NCBI RefSeq assembly: GCF_016865525.2
Contig: NZ_CP075169.1
Coordinates: 2,976,337 to 3,040,336 of the forward strand
Direction: 5' to 3'
From: Sodalis ligni
GTDB lineage: Bacteria > Pseudomonadota > Gammaproteobacteria > Enterobacterales > Enterobacteriaceae
Length of the DNA stretch: 64,000 bases
The position numbers and the translations under genes are program-made. The notes under the pieces are model-generated. The model was given only the letters and a program-made list of their open reading frames with translations, did no database searches and was not told the DNA's origin. How positions within the stretch are numbered: position 1 is the first letter of the stretch; each line of letters opens with the position of its first letter. Shown piece after piece: positions 26,627-37,543 of this stretch.

Positions 26627-27239
26627 GCCGTACCTCCTCGTCATAACCGTTGCCGATTTTTATCTCAATGGGTGTTACCTGCAAACCGTTGCCGGGAATG
26701 ATGTCCTGCGGGCAGGACGAGACCGCACAAATCAGATCGCAGAGCGCTTCAAATACAATATGGTCACCCGCTTTGCTGTTGGGATCGGTGACTTCCATGC
26801 GGCCATCGGCGGTAACCGGCCCGTTCTGGAATAGGTTGAACGGTTCCGGCAGGCTAAAGTAAGTCACGCCATGTGCTTTCATACCTTCGAGCAGGTTATC
26901 GACGCAGTTACGATGGCCCTCCACGCCGAAATCGATACTGTAGCGGGTGCGATCGCAGGCGGGCACATTGGCATCGTGAATGCCGATGGTATCGGCGACG
27001 ATGCGCAACATAGGGCGGGTTTCACTGGACCAAAGCGCATCCCCCGGCTTGAAAAACAGCGCGCGAAGATGCTGGCGCGTATGTACTGGGGAGAGTTTTT
27101 CATTAAGGTCATCAGCGTTGACCGCCACAAAATCGGCGGCCTGCTGTCCTTCGGCGTCAATGACGGTTATGAATTGCCCCTTGTTCACACGGAAGGTTTT
27201 ACCGTGACCCGCGGGCACCGTCAGCGTTGATTGACACAT
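26610..27239 (-). CDS. DUF1989 protein, conventional member
   Basis: The 209-residue protein begins with the family core (TLTVPAGHGKTFRVNKGQFITVID) and keeps the signatures PACDRTRYSIDFG, EGHRNCVDNLLEGM, NLFQN and SSCPQDI. It is the first DUF1989 gene after the binding-protein gene, only 3 bases away, with GAGTAACTT as a modest ribosome site. It resembles the product at 23966-24643 more than the one at 25979-26626. Candidate activities are deimination or hydrolysis of a carboxylated amidine, but no carboxylase is encoded here, so the substrate may be a different imported nitrogen compound. Confidence 0.8.
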   Translation of the reverse strand: MCQSTLTVPAGHGKTFRVNKGQFITVIDAEGQQAADFVAVNADDLNEKLSPVHTRQHLRALFFKPGDALWSSETRPMLRIVADTIGIHDANVPACDRTRYSIDFGVEGHRNCVDNLLEGMKAHGVTYFSLPEPFNLFQNGPVTADGRMEVTDPNSKAGDHIVFEALCDLICAVSSCPQDIIPGNGLQVTPIEIKIGNGYDEEVRHVVNA

Positions 27240-27242
27240 AAG

Positions 27243-28079
27243 TTACTCCTGAGGAATAAAATTGCTTTCGGGCACGGTAAAGGTGGTGCCGAGATACTGT
27301 TTTTGCAGAGCGGCGAGTTCGCCATCTTTCTGCATTGTCAGGATGTGTTCGCTGATGGCTTTGTTCAGGCTGATGTCATCTTTACGCGTTGCCCAAGCCA
27401 TCCACTGGGATGGACCGGCTTCCCCCACCTGTACCACTTTGTTAGGGTATTTTTTCACGATCGGCGCCAGTACCGAGATATCGTCAAACACAAAGTCGGC
27501 GCGTTTGGTCATCAGGGTGCTGACGGTTTGATCCAGCGTATCGACGCTGATGATGGTGATGGGCTTCTTGCCTTCCTTGCTCAGCGTCTCGTTAAAGCCT
27601 TTGAGCAACTGCTCCGGCACACTGGCGCTTTTCACCGCGCCCCGCAGGCCTGAAAGATCTTCAGCAGCCACCGTTTTACCGTTGAATGTTTTCGCTTCGC
27701 TTTCACGAACCAGTACGCCATTAACGGTTTTGCTGTACGGCGTGGTGAACAGCACTTTCTTGGCACGCTCGGCGGTAACGTTAAGAGACGAACCTTCGGC
27801 ATTGAACGAGCCGGAAATCAGTCCCGGCAGAATGCCGCTGAAGGCGGTTTTCTGAAACTCCAGTTTCACGCCGAGGTCTTTGGCGAAAGACTCCATGATA
27901 GCCACGCTGTAGCCGGTGATCTCGCCTTTATCATTGGTGAACTCATAAGGCGGAAAGGTGGGATCGATGCCGACCGTGATTTTGCCGCTGCTTTTGATAT
28001 CCGACAGCGTGTCGGCCTGAGCGGTTGTTGCTGCGCCAAGGGTGAGCAATGTGGCGATCAGCAGCGCTGTTTTTTTCAT
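27243..28079 (-). CDS. Periplasmic amino-acid-type substrate-binding protein (SBP_bac_3)
   Basis: The 278-residue protein has a signal peptide (LLIATLLTLGAATTAQA, then DTLSDIKSSG) and the SBP_bac_3 fold. Visible landmarks are ITVGIDPTFPPYEFTNDKGEITGYSVAIMESFAKDLG and the hinge segment VFDDISVLAPIVKK. It heads the DUF1989/permease operon and would define its substrate. ATG 28079 is preceded by AGGGAATC. A sigma-54-like element lies 44 bases upstream and a long palindrome about 120 bases upstream. Ligand unknown. Confidence 0.88.
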   Translation of the reverse strand: MKKTALLIATLLTLGAATTAQADTLSDIKSSGKITVGIDPTFPPYEFTNDKGEITGYSVAIMESFAKDLGVKLEFQKTAFSGILPGLISGSFNAEGSSLNVTAERAKKVLFTTPYSKTVNGVLVRESEAKTFNGKTVAAEDLSGLRGAVKSASVPEQLLKGFNETLSKEGKKPITIISVDTLDQTVSTLMTKRADFVFDDISVLAPIVKKYPNKVVQVGEAGPSQWMAWATRKDDISLNKAISEHILTMQKDGELAALQKQYLGTTFTVPESNFIPQE

Positions 28080-28122
28080 TATGGTGATTCCCTGAGATGG
28101 GTGAATGGTCATGAACGACCGA

Positions 28123-28137
28123 GCAGTTTTCATGCCA
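28123..28137 (-). promoter_or_regulatory. Candidate sigma-54 (-24/-12) promoter of the DUF1989 operon
   Basis: On the minus strand TGGCATG-AAAA-CTGC has GG and GC at the required 10-bp spacing and two mismatches to TGGCACG-N4-TTGC. The predicted start of transcription near 28111 would leave a ~32-base leader before the binding-protein gene. Confidence 0.45.
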
Positions 28138-28200
28138 GCTTTACTCTGGGCATAGAGATGAATTGAGCTTAGAAACCGCTTTTTCTCAAGGAATCAATAA

Positions 28201-28235
28201 GAAATATAAGTTTCAATTATTGTAATTTATATTTC
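28201..28235. promoter_or_regulatory. Candidate RpiR operator: 9-bp perfect inverted repeat, 17-bp spacer
   Basis: GAAATATAA and TTATATTTC flank a 17-bp AT-rich spacer between the RpiR gene and the binding-protein gene. RpiR-family operators are typically GAAA...TTTC palindromes. It is the obvious symmetric site in this gap. Confidence 0.55.
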
Positions 28236-28330
28236 TATGGTTTCACAGAGATGGACAACAAAGCGGCGTCGGATCCTGCCGCTGCACTTGTTTGGTGAGA
28301 AAATGATTATATCGTGCACCAATGGATACA

Positions 28331-29182
28331 TCATTCCAGTTCGTCGAGGCTCTGATGCAGAGCTTCAATGGCGGCGAGATGGTCGTTGCTGACTTTGCCC
28401 ATGCTGCGTGCCACCAGTGAACAGAGCAGATTGCAAACGGCGGACAGCGACACGGTGCTGTCGAAAATCAAGCTGCCGTCGGTATGGCAGCGCAATACCC
28501 AGCGCGCATGCTTCGCCGGCTTGCCGGCCAGCACGTCGGAGATATAGAGCATGGGCACGCCAAGTTCCTGAAGGGTATTCATTGCGGCTTCCAGCGCGGG
28601 CATACGCCGCCGCAGGCCGACGCAAATGACCATATCCTGCGGACCGAGCGCGGCCATATGCTCAGCCAGTGAATCGCCGGCACGGGGCAGCAAGCGTACG
28701 TCTGGATGAACGTGAACCAGATCGCGATAGATCAGCATCGCAATGGTTTGACTATGGCGCCAGCCCATCACCACCACGCGACGCGCTTTTGCAATTGCAT
28801 CAACACAGGCCTCCAACTGGTGGCTTTCCAGCGAACGGAAGGTGTTAACCAGGTTGGTAACCTCTTTCTCCAGATGGCTTTGCATCAAACTGTCGAGGGG
28901 CGAAGAGTTAGGCGCGGCCTGCAGATAAAGGGGAGAGCCGCTGTTCTGCATATCCCGCGCCTGACGGCGTGCGGCATCGTAGCTTTCATAGCCGAGGTGC
29001 CGGAAGAAACGCGTCGCGGTGGCTTTGGATACGCCCGCGCTTTGCGCCAGTTCGGTTGCGGTGTTCATCGCCAACTGGCCGGGCGCCGCCAATAAGACAT
29101 CGGCTAAACGCTGTTCGTGCAACGAGAGCTGATCCCAGTGTTGCCGGATACGGCCTTCCAGCGATGCCGTTTTTACGCTCAT
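28331..29182 (-). CDS. RpiR-family transcriptional regulator (HTH + SIS)
   Basis: The 283-residue protein has the RpiR helix-turn-helix (LSLHEQRLADVLLAAPGQLAMNTATELAQSAGVSKATATRFFRHLGY) and a C-terminal SIS domain (ARRVVVMGWRHSQTIAMLIYRDL, then LGPQDMVICVGLRRR). SIS domains normally bind phospho-sugars, but RpiR proteins also govern amino acid and nitrogen compound genes. It lies directly upstream of, and in line with, the DUF1989/ABC operon and is its likely regulator. ATG 29182 is preceded by CAGGGATC; an upstream in-frame ATG has no ribosome site. Confidence 0.87.
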   Translation of the reverse strand: MSVKTASLEGRIRQHWDQLSLHEQRLADVLLAAPGQLAMNTATELAQSAGVSKATATRFFRHLGYESYDAARRQARDMQNSGSPLYLQAAPNSSPLDSLMQSHLEKEVTNLVNTFRSLESHQLEACVDAIAKARRVVVMGWRHSQTIAMLIYRDLVHVHPDVRLLPRAGDSLAEHMAALGPQDMVICVGLRRRMPALEAAMNTLQELGVPMLYISDVLAGKPAKHARWVLRCHTDGSLIFDSTVSLSAVCNLLCSLVARSMGKVSNDHLAAIEALHQSLDELE

Positions 29183-29383
29183 GAATGATCCCTGATATGG
29201 AAAAGTCTCATCCTGCACAGAACATGCCGTGTTGTCATCTGGAATCTGCTTCTCACAACCGGTCGAACAGCTCGGTTTCGCGCCGATTGCGCTAGGGCCG
29301 CTCAAGGAAGGCGGTTTGCTCGTCCAAGCCAGGGGGCAATCCCTGGGGTAGACTGATCTTTAAGGATCTCGTCAAGTTCAAAT

Positions 29384-29415
29384 AGCGGCCTGTGACGACA
29401 AAGTCACAGGCCGCT
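29384..29415 (-). terminator. Long GC-rich stem-loop after ychF
   Basis: A perfect 13-bp stem (AGCGGCCTGTGAC / GTCACAGGCCGCT) with loop GACAAA lies 28 bases beyond the ychF stop. There is no clear U tract, so it may act as a bidirectional or Rho-assisted terminator between ychF and the RpiR gene. Confidence 0.5.
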
Positions 29416-29442
29416 AAACGATCATAAGGACCGAAAAAATCG

Positions 29443-30534
29443 TTAGACATTGAACAGGAAGTTCATCACATCGCCGTCTTTGACGATATATTCCTTGCCT
29501 TCGGAGCGCATCTTGCCGGCTTCTTTAGCCCCTTGCTCGCCTTTGTAATTGATAAAGTCGTCAAAGGCGATGGTCTGGGCGCGGATAAAGCCCTTTTCAA
29601 AATCGGTATGAATCTTACCCGCCGCCTGCGGGGCGGTGGCGCCCACCGGAATGGTCCAGGCGCGCACTTCTTTGACCCCGGCGGTAAAATAGGTTTGCAG
29701 ATTGAGCAGCTCATAGCCGGCGCGGATCACGCGGTTCAGCCCCGGCTCTTCCAGGCCCAGCTCAGCCATGAATTCGGCTCGTTCGTCTTCTTCCAATTCG
29801 GCGATATCGGATTCCACCGCCGCGCAGACCGGCACCACCACCGAGCCCTCGGCTTCGGCAATCTTGCGCACCGTATCCAGGTATGGATTGTTGTCGTAGC
29901 CGTCTTCATTGACGTTGGCGATATACATGGTGGGTTTCAGCGTAAGGAAACTCAGGTAGCGGATGGCCGCTTTTTCTTCATCGGTGAGGTTCAGCGTGCG
30001 CAGCATGCCGGCCTCGCTCAGGTGGGGCAGGCATTTTTCCAGCGCGGCCAGCTCGATTTTGGCGTCTTTATCGCCGCCTTTGGCGCGCTTTTGCACCCGG
30101 AACAGCGCCCGTTCGCAGGCTTCCAGATCCGATAGCGCCAGCTCGGTGTTAATGACGTCGATATCCTCCGCCGGGTCGACCTTGCCCGCCACGTGGATGA
30201 TATTATCGTTTTCAAAGCAGCGTACAACGTGACCGATGGCCTCGGTCTCGCGAATGTTGGTCAGGAATTGGTTGCCCAGTCCTTCGCCTTTCGACGCCCC
30301 TTTTACCAGTCCGGCGATATCCACGAATTCCATGGTGGTGGGAACGATACGCTGCGGTTTAACGATAGCGGACAGCTGGTCCAGGCGGACATCGGGCATC
30401 GGCACCACGCCGGTATTCGGCTCAATGGTGCAGAATGGGAAATTTGCCGCCTCGATTCCCGCTTTGGTCAACGCATTAAACAGCGTGGACTTGCCCACGT
30501 TCGGCAGACCCACAATTCCGCATTTGAAACCCAT
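29443..30534 (-). CDS. ychF: Redox-regulated ATPase YchF (Obg family)
   Basis: The 363-residue P-loop protein has the Walker [15 protein letters not shown] at residues ~8-21, Walker [11 protein letters not shown] and the NVNED segment that replaces the usual NKxD and favours ATP over GTP. A TGS-like C-terminal domain ends in [14 protein letters not shown]. Length equals E. coli YchF (363). It binds ribosomes and influences translation and oxidative stress responses. It lies downstream of pth in the conserved pth-ychF order; the two genes are 135 bases apart. Confidence 0.96.
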   Translation of the reverse strand: MGFKCGIVGLPNVGKSTLFNALTKAGIEAANFPFCTIEPNTGVVPMPDVRLDQLSAIVKPQRIVPTTMEFVDIAGLVKGASKGEGLGNQFLTNIRETEAIGHVVRCFENDNIIHVAGKVDPAEDIDVINTELALSDLEACERALFRVQKRAKGGDKDAKIELAALEKCLPHLSEAGMLRTLNLTDEEKAAIRYLSFLTLKPTMYIANVNEDGYDNNPYLDTVRKIAEAEGSVVVPVCAAVESDIAELEEDERAEFMAELGLEEPGLNRVIRAGYELLNLQTYFTAGVKEVRAWTIPVGATAPQAAGKIHTDFEKGFIRAQTIAFDDFINYKGEQGAKEAGKMRSEGKEYIVKDGDVMNFLFNV

Positions 30535-30669
30535 GGTTAACTCACCTTAAATAGCTTTATTATCAATTGGTTAATATTGGCCGCATCATAAACCACAGCC
30601 CAAGGCATTATTATACACACAAACCGTCTATAACTCGATTGCCCGCAAGACGCCGGGCTGCTGGGCGGG

Positions 30670-31248
30670 TCATTCGGCTTTGAAGGTGTGCAGACGGTTC
30701 ATGGCTTTGACCGCGCCGTCGGCGATTAATATCGGCGTGCATTTCACCGCCTCGTCAATAGCCTTATCTATCAGGCCCTGTTCGCTTAACGGCGGTCTGC
30801 CCAGGACAAAACCCACCACTTTATTTTTATCGCCGGGATGGCCGATACCGATGCGCAGGCGGTGGAATTGCTGGGTATTGCCCAGGCAGCTGATGATGCT
30901 TTTCAAGCCGTTATGGCCGCCGGCCCCCAAGCTTAAGGCGGGCGTTGCCCGGCGGCAAATCCAGCTCGTCATGGGCCACCAGGATCTCTTCGGGTAAAAT
31001 GCGGTAAAAGTCGCCATTGCCGCCACCGCTTTGCCGCTCAGGTTCATGAACGTGGTGGGCACCAGTAAGCGGATATCCTGGCCGGCGATAAGCAGGCGGG
31101 CGGTGTAGCCGTAAAATTTGCTCTCTTCCTTAAGGTCGAGGCGGGAGTTCCGGGCCAGCGCATCCACATACCAGGCACCGGCATTGTGCCGGGTCGCGGC
31201 GTATTCCGCACCGGGATTGGCCAGACCCACAATTAATTTGATAGACAT
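30670..31248 (-). pseudogene. pth: Peptidyl-tRNA hydrolase with a compensated double frameshift through the catalytic Asp segment
   Basis: Pth frees tRNA from drop-off peptidyl-tRNA and is essential in E. coli. The frame is open over 192 codons, but residues ~79-104 read as alien sequence ([21 protein letters not shown]). In the shifted frame the expected [26 protein letters not shown] appears. One T is missing in a run at 31006-31009, and the frame is restored at 30917-30928 by what looks like a five-base loss. His20 (TRHNAG), Asn68 (TFMNLSG) and the GGHNG asparagine remain, but catalytic Asp93 of HDELDLP is lost. Either the gene is damaged or the sequence carries two errors here. The start is ATG 31248 ([13 protein letters not shown]). 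Confidence 0.85.
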
Positions 31249-31473
31249 GACATTTACATTCTCACTATGTACAGCTTTTTGACGGATTAAAGGCGTGGCG
31301 CTATGCCTGATATCGCTGCTACCTGGCGATTTACAAGAAAATCCGGCGCTTATAATAGCAGATTTCAACGCCGGTATTTCACGGCTGCGGCGGGACCTTC
31401 ACGAACCCTGGCAGACGTCCCCGGATCGCAATAAAAGTGCAATAAGACAGGTCCTATTGTGTATAATAAAAAT

Positions 31474-31573
31474 TACCCCTCGGCAGAGCTAACACCACCT
31501 TCAGTGAGTGCCGGAGATAAGCGCCGGAGAGGGGGCCCCTTTTAAGCCTCGGCCTTGTGCCGGGGCTTTTTTT
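31474..31573 (+). ncRNA. Possible ~100-nt small RNA (TATAAT box plus strong terminator)
   Basis: A TATAAT box at 31462-31467 predicts a transcript from about 31474. It would contain a small hairpin (CCGG...CCGG) and end in a strong intrinsic terminator: stem AAGCCTCGGC / GCCGGGGCTT at 31544-31568 followed by T7. No good -35 is seen and no known sRNA family was recognised. Alternatively the terminator closes an unannotated leader or transcript. Confidence 0.3.
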
Positions 31574-31812
31574 ATCAGGCGATTGCGCCTCACTCCCAGG
31601 CGGCCAGTGAATCTGGTTAATCGATGCATCCGTTACCTTTTGATACACTCTATAATTTGATATGTCTTAGCTGACATAATTTTATTTCTGTTGCCTTGGC
31701 GAGGACAGGGCCGTTCTGTGCCCGGGCCTTTTAATGACTGCCATTTCGCCGTATGGCATGGACTGAATTGAAAACTGAAAAGTGTTTAATTGTATGACCA
31801 AATCTTGACATT

Positions 31813-31856
31813 GTGATCGGAGGCACGATGTTCATCACCCCTTGCTGACTATACTT
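31813..31856 (+). promoter_or_regulatory. Candidate CRP site and -10 box of ychH
   Basis: TGTGA-N6-GCACG (31813-31828) is a partial CRP site, centred about 42 bases before the start predicted from TATACT at 31851-31856. That is class II CRP geometry. E. coli ychH is known to be CRP-activated. Confidence 0.45.
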
Positions 31857-31919
31857 TAACCAGTAGGACTCAATGAGATACAAGATTGCCGATTTCATTG
31901 ATGAACCCGGAGGTGGACG

Positions 31920-32198
31920 ATGAAACGTAAATCAGCATTAATGATGGGTAATGGTTTAATGGGCGTCGGGATGGTCATGATGATAGCCGGGCTCGCCTGT
32001 TCAGTCATGAATCAATTACCACAATTACATATGAATCCGCTGCTGGCCAACGGCGCTATAATGGGCATATTTATCGGAGCGCTGCTGTGGTTGACCGGTG
32101 CCCGTGTGGGCGGTCATGAACGCGTCACCGACCGTTACTGGTGGCTGCGCAGGTTTGACGAACGCTGCCGCCGCGCCGGCCATCATTTACCCAAATAA
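31920..32198 (+). CDS. ychH: YchH family inner-membrane stress protein
   Basis: The 92-residue protein matches E. coli YchH, with two hydrophobic segments (GNGLMGVGMVMMIAGLACSVMN and NGAIMGIFIGALLWLTGA) and a basic C-terminal tail (YWWLRRFDERCRRAGHH). YchH is linked to stress tolerance and is CRP-regulated in E. coli, but its molecular function is not known. A GGAGGTGG site precedes the ATG. It sits between pth and prs on the opposite strand, as in E. coli, and ends at a good terminator. Confidence 0.92.
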   Translation: MKRKSALMMGNGLMGVGMVMMIAGLACSVMNQLPQLHMNPLLANGAIMGIFIGALLWLTGARVGGHERVTDRYWWLRRFDERCRRAGHHLPK

Positions 32199-32280
32199 CC
32201 AACCCCTGCATCGTTGCTGCCATAGGGTTGCGCAATCATCATGACTTGCGCCCGAAAAGCGTAAGAGCTTGTCCCCTTGT

Positions 32281-32317
32281 CCCGAACTTGTCTCGCAGGT
32301 TCGGGCTGATTTTTTTA
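32281..32317 (+). terminator. Intrinsic terminator after ychH
   Basis: Stem CCCGAACTT / AGGTTCGGG with a seven-base loop, then CTGA and seven T. It stands 80 bases after ychH and faces the 3' end of prs. Confidence 0.75.
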
Positions 32318-32375
32318 CGGGCGGGTCCAGAGCGCCCGCCTAGCGCAAATTTTTAACGTTTAAAACCCTGCTGCA

Positions 32376-34275
<1,900 letters not shown>

Positions 34276-34279
<4 letters not shown>

Positions 34280-34899
34280 TTCAGGTCCCAGCTATCCATT
34301 CTGAGCTTGATCCGCTGATCGCCCTGGCGAAGCTCCATATTGGCCGGCATCGCCGGCTGCGTGCCGTCGCGATAGTCCTGGTAGGTCACCGTCCAGGACT
34401 GCCCGTTCCGGCTGTAGTTAACCTGCTTGAGCAATCCCCTGTCATCCAGGGTGAAGTCCTGCGCGTCCCCCGGCAGCCCGAGCATCCACTTGCGAAGATT
34501 ATCCAAAGGGATGTCCATCCCGGTCAGCTTATGGATCATCAGCTGGGCATCGTCGCTGACATATTTTTTGCCCTCGCTGTTAATCACCTGGGCCACGCCT
34601 GGCTGAACGCTGAGATCCATTTCGGTGCTGCCCAGGGGACTGGTGAGCAGCAGCCGATAGCGGTCGGGACCGGTTTGCTGCCAGTTGAACCGGGCATAGA
34701 CCTTTTGCCGGGTGGAAATATAGGCAAAGGAACCGCGCGTTTGATAATGCGTTAATTGTGATACCGCTTGTTCATGTTGCCGCCATTCCGGCGAGGTTTG
34801 GCTCTTTGCCGGACCGGTGGGCGTATGAACGCTACACGCCGCCAGGAGCAGGGCGGCCAGCGGGAGGACCCGGAAACAGGCTGAAATACGCTTCGGCAT
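34276..34899 (-). CDS. lolB: Outer-membrane lipoprotein receptor LolB
   Basis: LolB takes lipoproteins from periplasmic LolA and inserts them into the outer membrane. The 207-residue precursor has a lipobox LLAAC with Cys22 as the lipidated residue and the conserved body ([45 protein letters not shown]). E. coli LolB is also 207 long. It is divergent from hemA, as in E. coli, and overlaps ispE by four bases. Confidence 0.96.
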
Positions 34900-35141
34900 G
34901 GGGAACAGCTTCCTTAATTATTTGTTGGTTTTATGGTTTTCATCACGCTAACGGACCGCTAGGATAGCGTCAATTTCTTTGATAGGTGGTATTTTAATCC
35001 CACACAATATATATAGTTTAACAAGCTAAACAGTCTAATGGTGCGAAAATGCGGTGCGACTTTTATTGAAAGCCGGCATCAAGTAGAATGCACCTAAACC
35101 ATAACCATACAATTACTCGTATTATTTATTAGCCGTATTCT

Positions 35142-36428
35142 ATGACTTTGCTGGCCTTAGGCATCAACCATAAAACAGCGCCGATCGCACTTCGCGAGCG
35201 GGTGGCATTTGCACCCGATACCCTTGATCAGGCCCTGGCAAGCTTGCTTCAGCAGCCGCTGGTGCAGGGTGGTGTCGTGCTGTCCACGTGTAACCGCACC
35301 GAATTATACCTCAGTGTGGACCAGCAAGAGAATCATCCGCAAGCGAATCCCCAGGAAACCGTTCTCCAGGAAAAATTGATACGATGGCTGTGTGATTATC
35401 ACCAACTTTCCCCCGAAGACCTGCGCCAAAGCCTGTACTGGCGCTTAGGCGATGAGGCGGTCAGCCATCTGATGCGGGTGGCCAGCGGGCTGGATTCGCT
35501 GGTGCTGGGTGAACCGCAGATCCTCGGGCAGGTGAAAAAAGCCTTTGCCGATTCCCAGCGCGGCCATGTCCAAGCGGGCGAACTGGAACGCATGTTCCAG
35601 AAAGCCTTTTCCGTGGCCAAGCGGGTACGCACCGAAACCGAGATAGGCTCCAACGCCGTGTCGGTGGCCTTTGCCGCCTGTACCCTGGCCCGGCAGATAT
35701 TCGAATCCCTTGCCGAGGTGACGGTGCTCCTGGTGGGCGCGGGTGAGACCATCGAACTGGTGGCGCGGCATCTGCGCGAGCATAAGGTCAAATCCCTGAT
35801 TATCGCCAATCGCACCCTGGAGCGGGCCCGGCGCCTGGCGGATCGGGTGGGGGCCGAGGTTATCGGCCTGGAGGATATCGACGATATGCTTGCCAAAGCC
35901 GATATCATCATCAGCTCCACTGCCGGCACCCTCCCTATCATCGGCAAGGCCATGGCCGAGAGGGCCATGAAGCTGCGCCGAAATCAGCCGATGCTGCTGG
36001 TGGATATCGCGGTTCCGCGGGATATTGAGCCGGACGTGGGCAAGATTCCCAACGCCTATCTTTATACGGTGGACGACCTGCAGGCCATCATCGAAAAAAA
36101 CATGGCTCAGCGGCAATCCGCCGCCGTCAAGGCGGAAGCCATCGTTGAGCAGGAATGTCTTGATTTCATGGGCTGGCTGCGCGGGCAGAACGCGGTGGAA
36201 ACCATTCGCGATTACCGCAGCCAGGCCGATACCCTGCGAGCCGATATCGAGGCGCGCGCCCTGGCCGCCCTTAGTCTCGGCGCCGACCCGCAAGACGTGA
36301 TCCGGGAAATGAGTCATCGCTTGACCAACCGCCTTATCCACGCTCCAACCAAATCGCTGCAACAGGCCGCCCGCGACGGTGACGTCCAGCGGCTGCAAAT
36401 CCTGCGGGACAGTCTGGGACTGGACTAG
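35142..36428 (+). CDS. hemA: Glutamyl-tRNA reductase
   Basis: HemA reduces glutamyl-tRNA(Glu) to glutamate-1-semialdehyde, the first committed step of haem synthesis. The 428-residue protein shows the active-site Cys50 in [12 protein letters not shown], the substrate region [25 protein letters not shown], the NADPH domain [17 protein letters not shown] and the C-terminal dimerisation helices. It is ten residues longer than E. coli HemA (418), chiefly near residues 61-75. In E. coli, haem-dependent proteolysis controls it through its N-terminus ([14 protein letters not shown] here). It leads the hemA-prfA-prmC-sirB-kdsA gene row. Confidence 0.97.
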   Translation: MTLLALGINHKTAPIALRERVAFAPDTLDQALASLLQQPLVQGGVVLSTCNRTELYLSVDQQENHPQANPQETVLQEKLIRWLCDYHQLSPEDLRQSLYWRLGDEAVSHLMRVASGLDSLVLGEPQILGQVKKAFADSQRGHVQAGELERMFQKAFSVAKRVRTETEIGSNAVSVAFAACTLARQIFESLAEVTVLLVGAGETIELVARHLREHKVKSLIIANRTLERARRLADRVGAEVIGLEDIDDMLAKADIIISSTAGTLPIIGKAMAERAMKLRRNQPMLLVDIAVPRDIEPDVGKIPNAYLYTVDDLQAIIEKNMAQRQSAAVKAEAIVEQECLDFMGWLRGQNAVETIRDYRSQADTLRADIEARALAALSLGADPQDVIREMSHRLTNRLIHAPTKSLQQAARDGDVQRLQILRDSLGLD

Positions 36429-36460
36429 CTCATTATACTTACAAGGTAAAACCACCATCC

Positions 36461-37543
36461 ATGAAGCCTTCTATTGTTGCCAAACTGGAAGCGTTACAAG
36501 AGCGCCAGGAAGAAGTCGAGGTTCTCCTCGGCGATCCCGGCGTCATTACCGATCAGGAGCGTTTTCGCGCGCTGTCCCGGGAGTATGCGCAACTGACCGA
36601 TGTTACGGCGTCCTTTCAGCGCTGGCGGCATGTGCAAGACGATATCGACACGGCGGAAACGCTGCTGGACGATCCGGAAATGCGCGATATGGCGCAAGAT
36701 GAGCTGAAACAGGCCAAAGCGCTGCAGGAAGAGCTGGAGCGTGAGCTGCAACTGCTTTTGCTGCCCAAGGATCCTGATGACGAACGAGGCTGCTTTCTGG
36801 AAGTCCGTGCGGGCACCGGCGGTGACGAAGCCGCCATCTTTGCCGGCGATCTCTTTCGCATGTACAGCCGTTACGCCGAAGCGCGCCGCTGGCGTATCGA
36901 AATCATCAGCGCCAGCGACGGCGAGCAGGGCGGTTACAAAGAGGTCATCGCCAAAATCGAGAACGACGGCGCCTACGGCCAGCTTAAATTCGAATCCGGC
37001 GGCCACCGGGTACAGCGGGTGCCGGAAACCGAATCCCAGGGCCGCATTCATACCTCCGCCTGCACGGTAGCGGTGATGCCGGCCATTCCTGAAGAAGAGT
37101 TGCCGGTAATCAACCCCGGCGATTTGCGCATTGACACCTTCCGTTCCTCCGGCGCCGGCGGACAGCATGTCAATACCACTGATTCCGCCATCCGCATTAC
37201 CCACTTGCCCACCGGGCTGGTGGTGGAATGCCAGGATGAGCGCTCACAGCACAAGAACAAAGCCAAAGCGCTGGCGGTGCTGGGCGCCCGCCTGCGTGCC
37301 GCTGAAATACACCGGCGCCAGTTGGAAGAGGCGTCGACCCGCCGCAATTTGCTGGGCAGCGGCGACCGGTCCGATCGCATCCGCACCTATAATTTCCCGC
37401 AGGGGCGGGTGACGGATCATCGTATCGGCCTGACGCTGTATCGGCTGGATGAAGTTATCGAAGGCAAGCTTGATATGCTTATCCAGCCGATTATGCAGGA
37501 GTATCAGGCCGATCAGCTGGCGGCGCTGGCGGATCAGTCCTGA
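36461..37543 (+). CDS. prfA: Peptide chain release factor 1
   Basis: RF1 ends translation at UAG and UAA. The 360-residue protein has the codon-recognition tripeptide as PET ([13 protein letters not shown]) where E. coli has PAT, a variant common in bacterial RF1. The catalytic GGQ is in [15 protein letters not shown] at about residue 233. It starts 32 bases after hemA behind AAGGTAAAA and its TGA overlaps the ATG of prmC, which encodes the methyltransferase that modifies its GGQ glutamine. Confidence 0.97.
   Translation: MKPSIVAKLEALQERQEEVEVLLGDPGVITDQERFRALSREYAQLTDVTASFQRWRHVQDDIDTAETLLDDPEMRDMAQDELKQAKALQEELERELQLLLLPKDPDDERGCFLEVRAGTGGDEAAIFAGDLFRMYSRYAEARRWRIEIISASDGEQGGYKEVIAKIENDGAYGQLKFESGGHRVQRVPETESQGRIHTSACTVAVMPAIPEEELPVINPGDLRIDTFRSSGAGGQHVNTTDSAIRITHLPTGLVVECQDERSQHKNKAKALAVLGARLRAAEIHRRQLEEASTRRNLLGSGDRSDRIRTYNFPQGRVTDHRIGLTLYRLDEVIEGKLDMLIQPIMQEYQADQLAALADQS

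Larger units (their letters stand above)
31249..31919. other. Intergenic region pth-ychH
   Basis: About 670 bases without a recognisable protein gene. It holds a possible small RNA unit (31474-31573) and the presumed CRP-dependent ychH promoter near 31813-31856. A GATGCATC octamer occurs near 31622. Confidence 0.6.

Noticed and set aside
27243..28330. Guanidine (ykkC-type) riboswitch expected before a DUF1989 operon
   Set aside because: The leader predicted from the -24/-12 element is only about 32 bases, and no ykkC-like conserved segments were seen in the gap.
36998..37050. PET instead of PAT in the codon-recognition motif of RF1, as a possible link to the amber codon in kdsA
   Set aside because: PET is common in bacterial RF1 and still fits PxT, so it does not suggest altered UAG reading.
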